The position numbers were made by a program, and so were the translations under genes. The notes under the pieces are model-generated. The model was not told the origin of the DNA, did no database searches, and worked only from the letters and a program-made list of their open reading frames with translations. This document shows positions 28,480-36,531 of a DNA stretch of 64,000 nucleotides, in pieces (position 1 is the stretch's first letter; the number at the start of each line of letters is the position of its first letter). The stretch comes from Myxococcales bacterium. Lineage in GTDB: Bacteria > Myxococcota_A > Polyangia > Palsa-1104. The stretch is from the NCBI GenBank assembly GCA_003170275.1, contig PNAM01000081.1:1-64000 (forward strand), written 5' to 3'.

Positions 28480-29082
28480 GTGAAGCAGTCGGAAGAGGGC
28501 GAGGCGCTCGACGCGCTCGGCATCACCGTGGTGACCGAGGCGGATCAGCCGCAGGTGCGCGCCGAATGCGTGCGCATCGCGCGGCGGCTCAAGCACGCCG
28601 ACCGCAAGATCATCGGGCTGTTCCCGTCGTCGCCCGACATCGGCGTGCCGGCCGTCGCGGTGCAGCTCGGCCTGGCGCTCGGCGAGGTGACCGGCGGGAC
28701 GATCGCGTTCGTCGACGCGAACCTGCGCTGGCCGGCGGTCTCACAGTCCGCCACCGGCGGCGCGACCACCGACGACGGCAGCGCGTTCGTGACGCGTTGG
28801 CTGCGCGGCTCGTTGGCGCTGCTCACCCCGCGGCGCGCGGGCGACGCGGGCGCGGGGGTGCCGCAGCTCGCCAAGATCGTCCAGGACGGCTCGTGGCTGT
28901 TCGCGCACGTGCTGGTCGATCTCACCGGCTACAAGAAGCTCGGCGAGCACCTGGCCGCGATCGAGATGGTCGACGGCGTGCTGGTGGTGAGCCGCGCCGG
29001 GCACACCCGCGAGGACGAGCTCATCCGCCTCAACGACGAGCTCCCTCCGGCGAAAACTCTCGGCGTGCTGCTGCTCGGCTGA
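28480..29082 (+). CDS. BY-kinase/ParA-like protein lacking the P-loop
   Basis: A 200-residue protein with the fold of bacterial tyrosine kinases of exopolysaccharide systems (CpsD/Wzc C-domain). The Walker A' strand (IAFVDANLRWP) and a Walker B-like strand (HVLVDLTG) are in place, as is the ending (LGVLLLG). The P-loop position reads FPSSPDIGVPA, with no GK[ST], so ATP binding and kinase activity are probably lost. There is no Tyr-rich tail. It may be a regulatory pseudokinase. Start is GTG, 40 bases from the divergent barrel gene. Compare the intact paralogue at 54.0-55.0 kb. Confidence 0.72.
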   Translation: MKQSEEGEALDALGITVVTEADQPQVRAECVRIARRLKHADRKIIGLFPSSPDIGVPAVAVQLGLALGEVTGGTIAFVDANLRWPAVSQSATGGATTDDGSAFVTRWLRGSLALLTPRRAGDAGAGVPQLAKIVQDGSWLFAHVLVDLTGYKKLGEHLAAIEMVDGVLVVSRAGHTREDELIRLNDELPPAKTLGVLLLG

Positions 29083-29084
29083 CG

Positions 29085-30722
29085 CTACGGGCAGCGGATC
29101 GGTCGCGGGCCGGGCAGCTTGATGCGCGGGTGGGCTGGATCGAACAGGCTCGGGTCGTCGGCGCGGATCGAGCCGCGCTTCTTGAACGCGGCGCCGACCA
29201 CGTCGCGCAACGTCGGGCCGGCGTCGTCGATGCGCGGCGGCGCGTGCGCGGGAAGGTGCGAGAAGTCGTCGCCGCCGAGCGCGAGGAAATCGCTGGTGCC
29301 GATCGAGAGCGGGTCGTCGTCGCCGAGCGCCTTGCCGGACGCGAGCGTGATCTTCACGTCGAGGGCGTGGTTGGCGCAGCGCGCGTCGACGGTCACGCCG
29401 GCGAGCGAGAGGATGCCGCCCGGTCCCTCGAAGTTGTGCTGCAATATGCGGCGGAAGTCGGCGCCGCGCAGCTGCATCGTCGCCAGGTGATTGGCGAACG
29501 GCAGCGTCTCGAACAGCGCGCCGTAGCGCAGCTCGCCGGCGGGCAGATCGGCGCGCAGCCCGCCGCCGTTCAGCACGGCCACGTCGGTCGCGGTGTGCGC
29601 GCGCACGATCTCGGCGAGCAGGTTGCCCATCGGCGACTCCGCGCCATACGAGCGCCACAACTTGCCGTCGAGGCGCACGCCCACCGGCTCGGCTCGCAAG
29701 CTGACGGCGCGCGCCAGATCAGCCGCGATCGCGCTGGCGACCTTGGCGTCCGGCGCGACCTTCTGGCCGTGGAACGGTTGGTCCGCGTGCAGCTCGACGG
29801 GCAGCTCGAGCCGGAATTTTCCCGTCGGCGCGCCGCTCTTTGTGTCGAGCTCGAGCTCGAGCGCGGAGTAGGCCAGCCCGCGCGCGTCCGCCTGCGCGAC
29901 CGGGATGCCGCCGACTACCGCCATCAACGGCTTGTGCGTGTGCCCGCCGAAGATCGCGTCGACCTTGTGCTCGGGCGCCAGCGCGCGCGCCAGCTTGAAC
30001 ACCTCGGAGTCGTCTTGACAGCCCACCAGATCGCCCGGCTTCGCGTCGGTGAGCGGCTGCGCGCGCCGCGGGCACTCGCCGCCGGCGTGCACGGTCACGA
30101 TCACCACCTTGGCGCCCGCGCGCCGCGCCTCGTCGGCCGCCGCGGCGATGGCCGGCGCGAGCGGCAGGATGCGCAGCCCGGCCAGGTTCGGCAGCATGGT
30201 GGTGGACGGCGTGGATTCGGTCGTGCCGCCGACAACGCCGACCTTCACATGATCGACGGTGAGCACCACGAAGCGCCGGGTGCCCGCCAGCGGCTTGCCG
30301 TCGGCCTCGACTACGTTGGCGGTCAAGAGCGGAAAGCGCGCCTCGCCGATGCGCGCCTTGAGCGCCCCGCGGGGGTCGTCTCCAGCGGCGTGCGGGATCG
30401 CGTTCGGCCCGACCGGCCCGAAGTCGAAGTCGTGGTTGCCGACCGCCGCCGCGTCGTAGCCGAGCGCGTTCATCGCGCGGATCACGCCCGCGCCTTCCCC
30501 GAGATCCGACTCGAGCGTTCCGGTGAACAGATCGCCGCCGTCCACCAGCAGCACGCCGCCCGGATGCTCGCGCCGCTCGATCGCCAGATAGCCGCCGAGC
30601 AGCGCCGACTCCTCGAGGTGGCCGTGCAGATCGGTGGTGGCGAGCACCCGCAGCGTGCGCGGCCCGTCTGCGCCGGCAGCGCCGCCCAGCAGCAGCAGCG
30701 CGAAGACTAGATGCTGCCGCAA
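29085..30722 (-). CDS. Periplasmic 5'-nucleotidase / metallophosphatase (UshA family)
   Basis: A 545-residue exported enzyme. Signal peptide at 1-19, then the metallophosphatase motifs in order: DLHGHLE (31-37), GGDLF (62-66), GNHDFD (95-100), VHAGGE and GGHTH. The C-terminal nucleotide-binding domain contains NGGGLR and the late GTSDFLALGGDDF block. The reaction is hydrolysis of nucleotides or related phosphoesters in the periplasm. The TTG at 30722 lies 16 bases inside the upstream cysteine-repeat gene, so the two are coupled. Length is normal for the family. Confidence 0.88.
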   Translation of the reverse strand: MRQHLVFALLLLGGAAGADGPRTLRVLATTDLHGHLEESALLGGYLAIERREHPGGVLLVDGGDLFTGTLESDLGEGAGVIRAMNALGYDAAAVGNHDFDFGPVGPNAIPHAAGDDPRGALKARIGEARFPLLTANVVEADGKPLAGTRRFVVLTVDHVKVGVVGGTTESTPSTTMLPNLAGLRILPLAPAIAAAADEARRAGAKVVIVTVHAGGECPRRAQPLTDAKPGDLVGCQDDSEVFKLARALAPEHKVDAIFGGHTHKPLMAVVGGIPVAQADARGLAYSALELELDTKSGAPTGKFRLELPVELHADQPFHGQKVAPDAKVASAIAADLARAVSLRAEPVGVRLDGKLWRSYGAESPMGNLLAEIVRAHTATDVAVLNGGGLRADLPAGELRYGALFETLPFANHLATMQLRGADFRRILQHNFEGPGGILSLAGVTVDARCANHALDVKITLASGKALGDDDPLSIGTSDFLALGGDDFSHLPAHAPPRIDDAGPTLRDVVGAAFKKRGSIRADDPSLFDPAHPRIKLPGPRPIRCP

Positions 30723-31120
30723 TTGCCTTGGCAGAAGTAGCGCAGGTTGTTCGATGAGATCGATCCGCAGTTCTTCTGGCAGAAGTAGCGCAGGTCGTTG
30801 TCGCCGATCGATCCGCAGTTGTTCTGGCAGAAGTAACGCAGATCGTTGTCGCCGATCGACCCGCAGTTACCCTGGCACAGGTAGCGCATGTCGTTGTCGC
30901 CGATCGAACCGCAGTTGCCCTGGCAGTAGTAGCGCAGATCGTTCGAGCCGATCGATCCGCAGTTGTCCTGGCACAGGTAGCGCAAGTCATTCGACGACGC
31001 GCGCATCACCCCGGCGGCGGCGGCGTTGCGCTTCTTCGGCGCCGACAGCGCGCTCTCGCTCTTGCTCGCGTACCCGACCAGCCCGCCGACCAACAGACAC
31101 AAGACGAAGTTTCGGATCAT
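30707..31120 (-). CDS. Secreted protein of six 16-residue cysteine repeats
   Basis: A 137-residue protein: hydrophobic N-terminal signal or anchor (1-18), a short Ala/Lys region, then six tandem 16-residue units (residues 43-137) of form xNDLRYxCQxNCGSIx. Each unit has a C-x3-C pair, twelve Cys in all, so disulphide or metal bonds are likely. It resembles larger deltaproteobacterial proteins built on C-x-SI-x-D-x-DxR-x2-C repeats, but no function is known. It lies in an operon between the OPX lipoprotein (11 bases upstream) and the 5'-nucleotidase (16-base overlap). GGGGGAG precedes the ATG. Confidence 0.85.
   Translation of the reverse strand: MIRNFVLCLLVGGLVGYASKSESALSAPKKRNAAAAGVMRASSNDLRYLCQDNCGSIGSNDLRYYCQGNCGSIGDNDMRYLCQGNCGSIGDNDLRYFCQNNCGSIGDNDLRYFCQKNCGSISSNNLRYFCQGNCGSI
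30710..30994 (-). repeat. Six tandem 48-base coding repeats
   Basis: Six in-frame copies of 48 bases (the last 45) encode the Cys-repeat array. Adjacent copies are very similar at DNA level, for example the shared CGATCGATCCGCAGTT core, indicating recent duplication or gene conversion. Copy number may vary between strains. The repeats have no spacers and follow the reading frame, so they are not a CRISPR array. Confidence 0.9.
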
Positions 31121-31131
31121 GTGCTCCCCCG

Positions 31132-31707
31132 CTATGGTGCGAACAGGCTGTCACCGGAGAACAGCACCAGGTTCTCCTCCGGGTGCTCCCCCGACGAGAT
31201 GCGATCGTAGTTGATGGGAATACGTCGCACGCCGCGCGGATCTTGTCGCACGATCACCAGCTTCTTCGGCGTCGCGAACTTGTTGAGCCCGCCGGCGAGC
31301 GCGACCGCCTCCGACACCGAGACGTAATACTTCGAGGTGAAGATCCCGCCGCGCTCGACGTTGCCCGACACGGTGAAGCGGTAGCTGTTGACCTCGACCA
31401 CCGCGATGGTCACCGCCTGCGACTCGTCCTTCACGTACGCCGCCAGGCGGTGCGTGATCTCCTGCTTGAGCTCGCCCGGCGTGCGCCCGGCCGCCTGCAC
31501 GTCGCCGATCAGCGGCATGGTGATCGTTCCATCGGGGCGCACCTTGGCGTCGGTGGACAGCTCGGGATTCTTCCACACCGTGATCTTCAGCGCGTCCGAG
31601 GCGCCGATGACGAACTCACGCTTCCGGGGATCGGGTTCCTTGCTATAGTCGTACGCTTCCGGGCCGCATCCAGCCATCAGCATGGTCATGACCAAGAAGG
31701 TTTTCAT
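31132..31707 (-). CDS. OPX/Wza-like polysaccharide export lipoprotein
   Basis: A 191-residue outer-membrane polysaccharide export protein. Lipobox LMAGC (Cys14), then the Poly_export domain (about 30-105: FVIGASDALKITVWKNPEL, GTITMPLIGDV, TPGELKQEI) and one SLBB domain (about 108-190: FTVSGNVERGG, VSEAVALAGGL). It is short, with one SLBB domain and no C-terminal membrane helix, as in other OPX proteins that work with a separate outer-membrane barrel. It probably forms the periplasmic part of the exit channel. It starts an operon with the Cys-repeat and nucleotidase genes, and diverges from the membrane gene at 31726. Confidence 0.9.
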   Translation of the reverse strand: MKTFLVMTMLMAGCGPEAYDYSKEPDPRKREFVIGASDALKITVWKNPELSTDAKVRPDGTITMPLIGDVQAAGRTPGELKQEITHRLAAYVKDESQAVTIAVVEVNSYRFTVSGNVERGGIFTSKYYVSVSEAVALAGGLNKFATPKKLVIVRQDPRGVRRIPINYDRISSGEHPEENLVLFSGDSLFAP

Positions 31708-31725
31708 CGAGCCAGAGCATACCTG

Positions 31726-32628
31726 ATGTTTGCCGTCCCCGGCATCCTGCTGCTGGTCGCTCTCCTCTACCTCCGGCCGCAGGAGCTGATCCCGGCGCTG
31801 CGCGAGCTCCCGCTGCTGCCGGTGTTCCTCGGCCTCGCGATCTTCGGCTTCGCGGTCGATCTCAAGCTGCGCAAGTCGCGCCTGATGCTCACGCCGCAGC
31901 TCGGTTGGGTCGCGCTGTTCTTCGGCTTCTGCCCGGGCGTCGGCCTGTCGATCTCGATCCCGATCATCGTGTACGTGGTCATCGGCCACGGCGTGCAGAC
32001 CTTCCGTGCGCTGGAGGCGGTGACCGGCACGCTGCTCGCCGCGGTCCTGGTGCGCTGCCTGTGCGAGAGCGATCCCGCGCTGCAAGATCCCAACGAGCTG
32101 GCGTTGACGCTCTTCATCGCCCTGCCGTTCGCGTTCGCCTTCTTCAAGCGCAAGCGCTCCGCCACGCGCCTGCTCCTCGCGCTCGTCGCGACGGTGCTCG
32201 TCGGGTATCGCAGCGCGAAGCTGCTCGAGCCGCACTCCGGCTTCGGCGTGGGCGCCGGTCAGCGCGTGCTCGCGGAGCTCGGATTCCCCGGGCTGGTGCT
32301 CTTCAGCGTGGTCCTCTACGTCAGCGTCAAGATCCCAGTGCGCGCGATCAAATGCCTGCGTGCGCTCGGTCCCGAGGCCGACGTGGCGCGCGCGTGGGCG
32401 GTCGGACTGCTGGCGTCGCTCGGCGGTCTCGTGGTGGGCAGTTTGTTCGTGCCGGTCTTTTACGACCCGGTCTTGTGGATCTACGTCGGGCTCTCCGGCG
32501 CGTTCTTTTGCGCCATGAAGCGCCACGATCCCGAGTACGCGGTGCGCTTCGGCTGGCGCGACTGCTCGCTGGTGATCGCGATCGACGCGCTGCTGATCGG
32601 GATCGGATTCGTCTCCACGCTCCCTTGA
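31726..32628 (+). CDS. Short O-antigen polymerase/ligase-like membrane protein
   Basis: A 300-residue polytopic membrane protein with about nine hydrophobic helices. The N-terminal YLRPQE followed by LRELPLLPVFLGLAIFG and the later DPNELALTLFIALPFA resemble Wzy/O-antigen ligase proteins of exopolysaccharide clusters, which polymerise or ligate glycan repeats at the membrane. It is about 100 residues shorter than usual and seems to lack part of the middle loop region. The ATG lies 18 bases from the divergent OPX gene. Function is inferred from weak motif likeness and context. Confidence 0.55.
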   Translation: MFAVPGILLLVALLYLRPQELIPALRELPLLPVFLGLAIFGFAVDLKLRKSRLMLTPQLGWVALFFGFCPGVGLSISIPIIVYVVIGHGVQTFRALEAVTGTLLAAVLVRCLCESDPALQDPNELALTLFIALPFAFAFFKRKRSATRLLLALVATVLVGYRSAKLLEPHSGFGVGAGQRVLAELGFPGLVLFSVVLYVSVKIPVRAIKCLRALGPEADVARAWAVGLLASLGGLVVGSLFVPVFYDPVLWIYVGLSGAFFCAMKRHDPEYAVRFGWRDCSLVIAIDALLIGIGFVSTLP

Positions 32629-32670
32629 CAAGCGGAGCCCTCGGTCGCAGACTAGGACTGGCCGGCCAGT
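32625..32670 (+). promoter_or_regulatory. Promoter and palindromic operator of the TetR-diiron operon
   Basis: TTGACA (32625-32630) is followed after 17 bases by CAGACT as a weak -10. The start site would fall in or next to ACTGGCCGGCCAGT (32657-32670), a perfect 14-base palindrome ending three bases before the tetR ATG. A palindrome over the start site is the usual layout for TetR autorepression. Confidence 0.5.
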
Positions 32671-32673
32671 CCC

Positions 32674-33300
32674 ATGCAGACCCAAACCTACAAGACCCCG
32701 AATCTAGACAACAAAACGGTTCAGAAGATCCTCGAGGCGGCGCTCGGATGCTGGACCCGTGACGGCTATCATGGCGCTTCCCTGAAGGAAATCGCCGACC
32801 GGGCGGGCGTGGCAAAGTCGCTCGTCCACTACCACTTTCAGTCCAAGGAGCACCTGCTCATCGAGCTGCAGGCGATGCACTGCCGGCGCGTGGCGCTCAA
32901 CGTGCGCGATCGCCTGCTCAGCTCGACGCCGTCATTCGAGAGCGGCCTTTCAGCGATGGACCAGGTGTTCGACGCGATGATCGAGGTCCGCCACCAGTTT
33001 CCGTTCGCGCTCGAGGTGTGGCGCGCCTCGATGCAGAACCAAGCGGTGCGCGAGCGCATGCACTCGTTCGAAGAAGAGATCCTCGCGCTGTTCAAAGAAG
33101 GCGTCGAGACCACGCTCGGCCCGCTCGCGCAGCGCCTGCGCCTGCCGGCCGATCGACTGGCGGAGCTGCTCCAGGTCGCGCTCGGCGGCTTCGAGCTCAA
33201 GCTGTTTCTCAATCCCGACATTCCGCGCCTGCGGCGGACGTACGACGACTTCAAGATGCTGGTGATGCTGGCGCTCAACAGCGGAGGGACCCCTTCATGA
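32674..33300 (+). CDS. TetR-family transcriptional regulator
   Basis: A 208-residue repressor. The N-terminal HTH (about 15-65: TVQKILEAALGCW, ASLKEIADRAGVAKSLVHYHFQSKEHLL) is a clear TetR domain; the helical C-terminal half would bind a ligand. A palindrome overlaps the likely start site just upstream. It shares an ATGA overlap with the diiron protein, the most likely target. By analogy with TetR-desaturase pairs the ligand could be a fatty acyl-CoA, but nothing in the sequence proves it. Confidence 0.92.
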   Translation: MQTQTYKTPNLDNKTVQKILEAALGCWTRDGYHGASLKEIADRAGVAKSLVHYHFQSKEHLLIELQAMHCRRVALNVRDRLLSSTPSFESGLSAMDQVFDAMIEVRHQFPFALEVWRASMQNQAVRERMHSFEEEILALFKEGVETTLGPLAQRLRLPADRLAELLQVALGGFELKLFLNPDIPRLRRTYDDFKMLVMLALNSGGTPS

Positions 33301-34247
33301 TCTCGACCATCGCGCGCCTCGGAGCGAAGAAGACCAAGATCCCGTTCGACATGTTCGAGCTCGAGCGCTCCGCCGACGAGGCGCGACGGCTGCCCAAGCT
33401 GCGCAACATCTACCACCGCGGACAGGATCTGGCGTGGGACGGCCGCACCATTCTGCCCGAGCTGATCAAGAAGCACGGCGGGATCAACGTGAGCCCCGAG
33501 CAGAAGCACGCGCTCTCGAAGATCTTCGAGATCATTTTGTGGGGTGAGCTGGCGGCGTGGAAGATCTCGGCGGAGCTGGCCGACGAGCTGGTGCCGCTCG
33601 AGGCCAAGATGGCAGCCACCTCGCAAGCGCACGACGAGGCGCGCCATTTCTACGTCATGTACGACTACTTGAAGGAGCTCGGCTACACGCCGACGCGCAT
33701 CGATCCGTACTCGCAGAAGGTGCTCGACATCACGCTCAACACCGGCAACCTCGCGCACAAGCTGCTCGGTATGCAGCTCATGATCGAGACCATCGCGCTG
33801 ACCATTTTTCAGGAGGTGCGCGAGTCGCGCATCGAGCCGGTGCTCTCGGATCTGCTGCTCTACTTCGAGAAGGACGAGGCGCGCCACGTCGGGCTGGGCA
33901 CGCAGTACCTGCCGTCGATCTTGCGCAAGCAGACCAAGGCGGAGAGCGCCTCGACGCTGTTCTTCCAGCTCCGGCTGGTGTTCTGGACCATCTCGTCGCT
34001 CAAGGCGATGGAGCGCGATCTGGCCACCCTCGGCATCACCGCGCCCAACCTGATCAAGCACGGCCGCGAGCTGCAGATGCGCGCGCACGCCGAGCTGTGG
34101 GAAGGGCACCAGAGCCCGGCGGTGAACGACTTCGCGCAGCGCGTGCTCGAGGGAGTCGAGGACGCGATCTTCCCCGGCCTCGAGCGGGTGGTCGACTTCC
34201 GCACGCGGCTGCAGATCTTCCGCGACTCGTTCCGCGCCAACGGCTAG
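33297..34247 (+). CDS. Ferritin-like diiron oxygenase or desaturase
   Basis: A 316-residue soluble protein with a complete ligand set for a four-helix diiron site: Glu84, then E114-x2-H117 (DEARH), Glu164, then E194-x2-H197 (DEARH). The 30-residue spacings match ferritin-like oxidases, such as the acyl-ACP desaturase and R2 families. Without a tyrosyl-radical partner gene it is best called a putative oxygenase or desaturase. It overlaps the tetR stop by four bases, so it is co-transcribed and probably regulated by that repressor. Substrate unknown. Confidence 0.8.
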   Translation: MISTIARLGAKKTKIPFDMFELERSADEARRLPKLRNIYHRGQDLAWDGRTILPELIKKHGGINVSPEQKHALSKIFEIILWGELAAWKISAELADELVPLEAKMAATSQAHDEARHFYVMYDYLKELGYTPTRIDPYSQKVLDITLNTGNLAHKLLGMQLMIETIALTIFQEVRESRIEPVLSDLLLYFEKDEARHVGLGTQYLPSILRKQTKAESASTLFFQLRLVFWTISSLKAMERDLATLGITAPNLIKHGRELQMRAHAELWEGHQSPAVNDFAQRVLEGVEDAIFPGLERVVDFRTRLQIFRDSFRANG

Positions 34248-34271
34248 CGCCCACGGCCCACGGCCCACGGG
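34248..34271. repeat. Three tandem 7-base repeats
   Basis: GCCCACG occurs three times in a row in the 69-base gap between the diiron gene and the radical SAM gene. No hairpin or protein site is evident. It is probably simple slippage. Confidence 0.6.
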
Positions 34272-34316
34272 AAGAAGTCGCAGTCTCGCGTGGTATGATG
34301 GATTCACGGGGGACTC

Positions 34317-35957
34317 ATGCCGTGGATCGCATTGGTGGGCCCGGAGTTCGAAGAGAACCTGAGCCTGCGCTATCTGGCCTCTTCGCTGCAGCAGGCGGGC
34401 TTCGACTCAAGGTTGTTGGCGTTCAACCGCGATCTCGATCTGGTGCGCATCGCCGATGCGATCCTCGAGGCGGACGAGCCGCCGATCGTGGTCGGGTTGT
34501 CGCTCTCGTTCCAGTGGCGCGCGCGCGATTTTCTCGCGCTGGCGATGACGCTCAAGGAGCGCGGCTACGCGGGTCACATCACCGCCGGCGGGCACTTCGC
34601 CACCTTCGCGTGCGCCGAGCTGTTGCGCGATTTTCCCGAGCTCGACTCGATCTGCCGCCAGGAGGCGGAGGGCACCATGGTCACGCTCGCGCGCGCGGTG
34701 CAGGCCGGCGCGGGTCCGGCGGCGCTGGCCGAGATCCCCGGCCTCGGCGTGCGCGACGCCGGCGGTCAGGTGGTGCTCACCGCGCAGCCGGCGCTGCCGG
34801 ATCTCGCCAAGTTGCCGTGGCCGGATCGGCGCGGCGAGCCAGCCGCTTGCTTCGGTCATCCGATCGCGCCGCTGGTGGGCAGCCGCGGCTGCTACGCCAA
34901 CTGCACGTTCTGCTGCATCGCCGCGTGGCACGAGGAGTCGCAGCCGGGCAAACGCTACCGCTTGCGCGAGCCGGCCGACGTGGCCGACGAGATGGTGGCG
35001 CTGCAGCGCACGCGCGGCATCGACATCTTCGTGTTCCACGACGACAACTTCTTCGTGCCCGGCCACCGCAAGAACGCCGAGCGGTTTGCGCGGCTGGCCG
35101 ATGCGCTCGAGGCGCGCGGCATCGGCCGCTACGCGACGGTGGTCAAGGCGCGGCCCACCGACGCCGATCCGGAGGTGTTCCGCATTCTCAAGGAGCGCCT
35201 GCACTGCATTCGCGTCTACGTGGGCGTCGAGACCGATGCCGATCAGGGGCTCAAGACGCTCGGGCGCTGGGCGCACTCCAAGCAGAACCATCGCGCGATC
35301 GAGCTGGTGCGCGAGCTCGAGCTGTACACCTGCTTCAACATGCTGATCTTCGATCCCGACACGACGGTGGCGAGCATCGAGACCAACCTGGCGTTCATGC
35401 GCGAGGCGCCGGAGTTCCCGTTCAACTTCGGGCGCGTCGAGCTGTACGCGGGCACGCCGCTGCTCGGGCGCATGCAGTTCGAGCGGCGCTGTGTGGGCGA
35501 CTACATGCAGTGGGACTACGCGCTGGCCAGCGTCGAGGTGGAGCGCATCTTCGAGCTGTCGCTGACCTGCTTTCGCGAGCGCAACTTCGGCGAGGACGCG
35601 CTGGCCAACCGCATCATGGGCACGCGCTTCGACGTCGAGGTGGCGCGCCATTTCCATCCCGAGCTGTTCCGGCCGGAGTGGCTCGAGGAGGGCAAGCGTC
35701 TCAACCGCGCGCTGGCGCTCGACACCGTCGACGCGCTCGCGGAGATCGTGGCGCACGTGAAGAACGCGGCCGACGACGACGAGGAGCGCCTGGTCGCGAC
35801 CTTGCGGCGCCGGCTGCGCGCCAAGGAAGAGGAGGTCGGCGCCGGCGCCCGCGCGCTCGCCCGCTCGATCTCGGACGTGATCGGTCGCGGGCTGCCGCTC
35901 ACCGAGCTCGGCGATCGTGTGGCCACGCCGCTGCAACGCGCGCGGGCCGAAGGGTGA
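34317..35957 (+). CDS. B12-binding-domain radical SAM protein
   Basis: A 546-residue enzyme: an N-terminal B12-binding-like Rossmann region (about 1-150), a radical SAM barrel with CYANCTFC (Cys192, Cys196, Cys199) for the 4Fe-4S cluster, and a charged helical C-terminal extension (about 440-546). Proteins of this layout do methylations and other radical chemistry on hard-to-activate carbons. It reads as a stand-alone gene after the diiron operon; the PEGA gene starts two bases after its stop. The true substrate cannot be told. It is distinct from the second radical SAM protein at 48-49.5 kb. Confidence 0.87.
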   Translation: MPWIALVGPEFEENLSLRYLASSLQQAGFDSRLLAFNRDLDLVRIADAILEADEPPIVVGLSLSFQWRARDFLALAMTLKERGYAGHITAGGHFATFACAELLRDFPELDSICRQEAEGTMVTLARAVQAGAGPAALAEIPGLGVRDAGGQVVLTAQPALPDLAKLPWPDRRGEPAACFGHPIAPLVGSRGCYANCTFCCIAAWHEESQPGKRYRLREPADVADEMVALQRTRGIDIFVFHDDNFFVPGHRKNAERFARLADALEARGIGRYATVVKARPTDADPEVFRILKERLHCIRVYVGVETDADQGLKTLGRWAHSKQNHRAIELVRELELYTCFNMLIFDPDTTVASIETNLAFMREAPEFPFNFGRVELYAGTPLLGRMQFERRCVGDYMQWDYALASVEVERIFELSLTCFRERNFGEDALANRIMGTRFDVEVARHFHPELFRPEWLEEGKRLNRALALDTVDALAEIVAHVKNAADDDEERLVATLRRRLRAKEEEVGAGARALARSISDVIGRGLPLTELGDRVATPLQRARAEG

Positions 35958-35958
35958 C

Positions 35959-36528
35959 ATGACGAAAAAATCTGACGACGACAAGGGAATGCTCAACGAG
36001 GTGCTGCCCGATCCTGCGCAAGCGAAGGAGGAGCGCCGCGGATCGCCGCGCGAGCGCACCTCGCAGCACCTACAGCGCGTGCTCGCGGCGGCGGCCGGCC
36101 TCGCGCTCACCCTGCAGGGCGTTCCGGGCCACGCCGACGTCACGCCGCCGCAGAAGGGCCAGCCCGACGGCGGCAAGAAGCCCGGCGACAAGGACGCCAA
36201 GCCCGGCAACCCGCCCAAGCCCGAGCCGCCCGGCTACGGCGTGGTCGATCCGATGCCCGAGCCGTACATCGATCGCTCGGTCGGCGCTCCGGGCTTCCTC
36301 AAGCTGACCACCACGCCCGCCGGCGCGAGCATCCTCATCGACGGCAAGGACACCGGCTCGAAGACCCCGCAGAAAAAGATCAAGCTCACGCCCGGCATTC
36401 ACGCGGTGACCGTCACCAGCGCCGACAAGGCGGTGAGCGAGAACTTCACCGTCGAGATCAAGTCCGGCGCCACAGTCACCGAAGCGCGCGATCTCAAGCC
36501 GAAGAAAAAACCCGCGCCCGAAAAGTAG
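35959..36528 (+). CDS. PEGA-domain envelope protein
   Basis: A 189-residue protein: charged cytoplasmic N-terminus (1-35), one hydrophobic segment (about 45-60, possibly an uncleaved signal anchor), a Pro/Lys/Gly-rich linker (about 65-100) and a PEGA domain (about 115-175) with TTPAGASILIDGKDTGSKTP. PEGA domains are beta folds found in surface and peptidoglycan-associated proteins. It begins two bases after the radical SAM stop and converges on the sugar transferase gene three bases past its own stop. Confidence 0.8.
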   Translation: MTKKSDDDKGMLNEVLPDPAQAKEERRGSPRERTSQHLQRVLAAAAGLALTLQGVPGHADVTPPQKGQPDGGKKPGDKDAKPGNPPKPEPPGYGVVDPMPEPYIDRSVGAPGFLKLTTTPAGASILIDGKDTGSKTPQKKIKLTPGIHAVTVTSADKAVSENFTVEIKSGATVTEARDLKPKKKPAPEK

Positions 36529-36531
36529 CCG

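Noticed and set aside
30710..30994. A CRISPR-like array of direct repeats.
   Set aside because: The units are contiguous 48-base in-frame codon repeats with no spacers, encoding a protein array.
34248..34271. A CCCACGG-type repeat as a regulatory array.
   Set aside because: Three 7-base copies with no symmetry or promoter link; more likely replication slippage.
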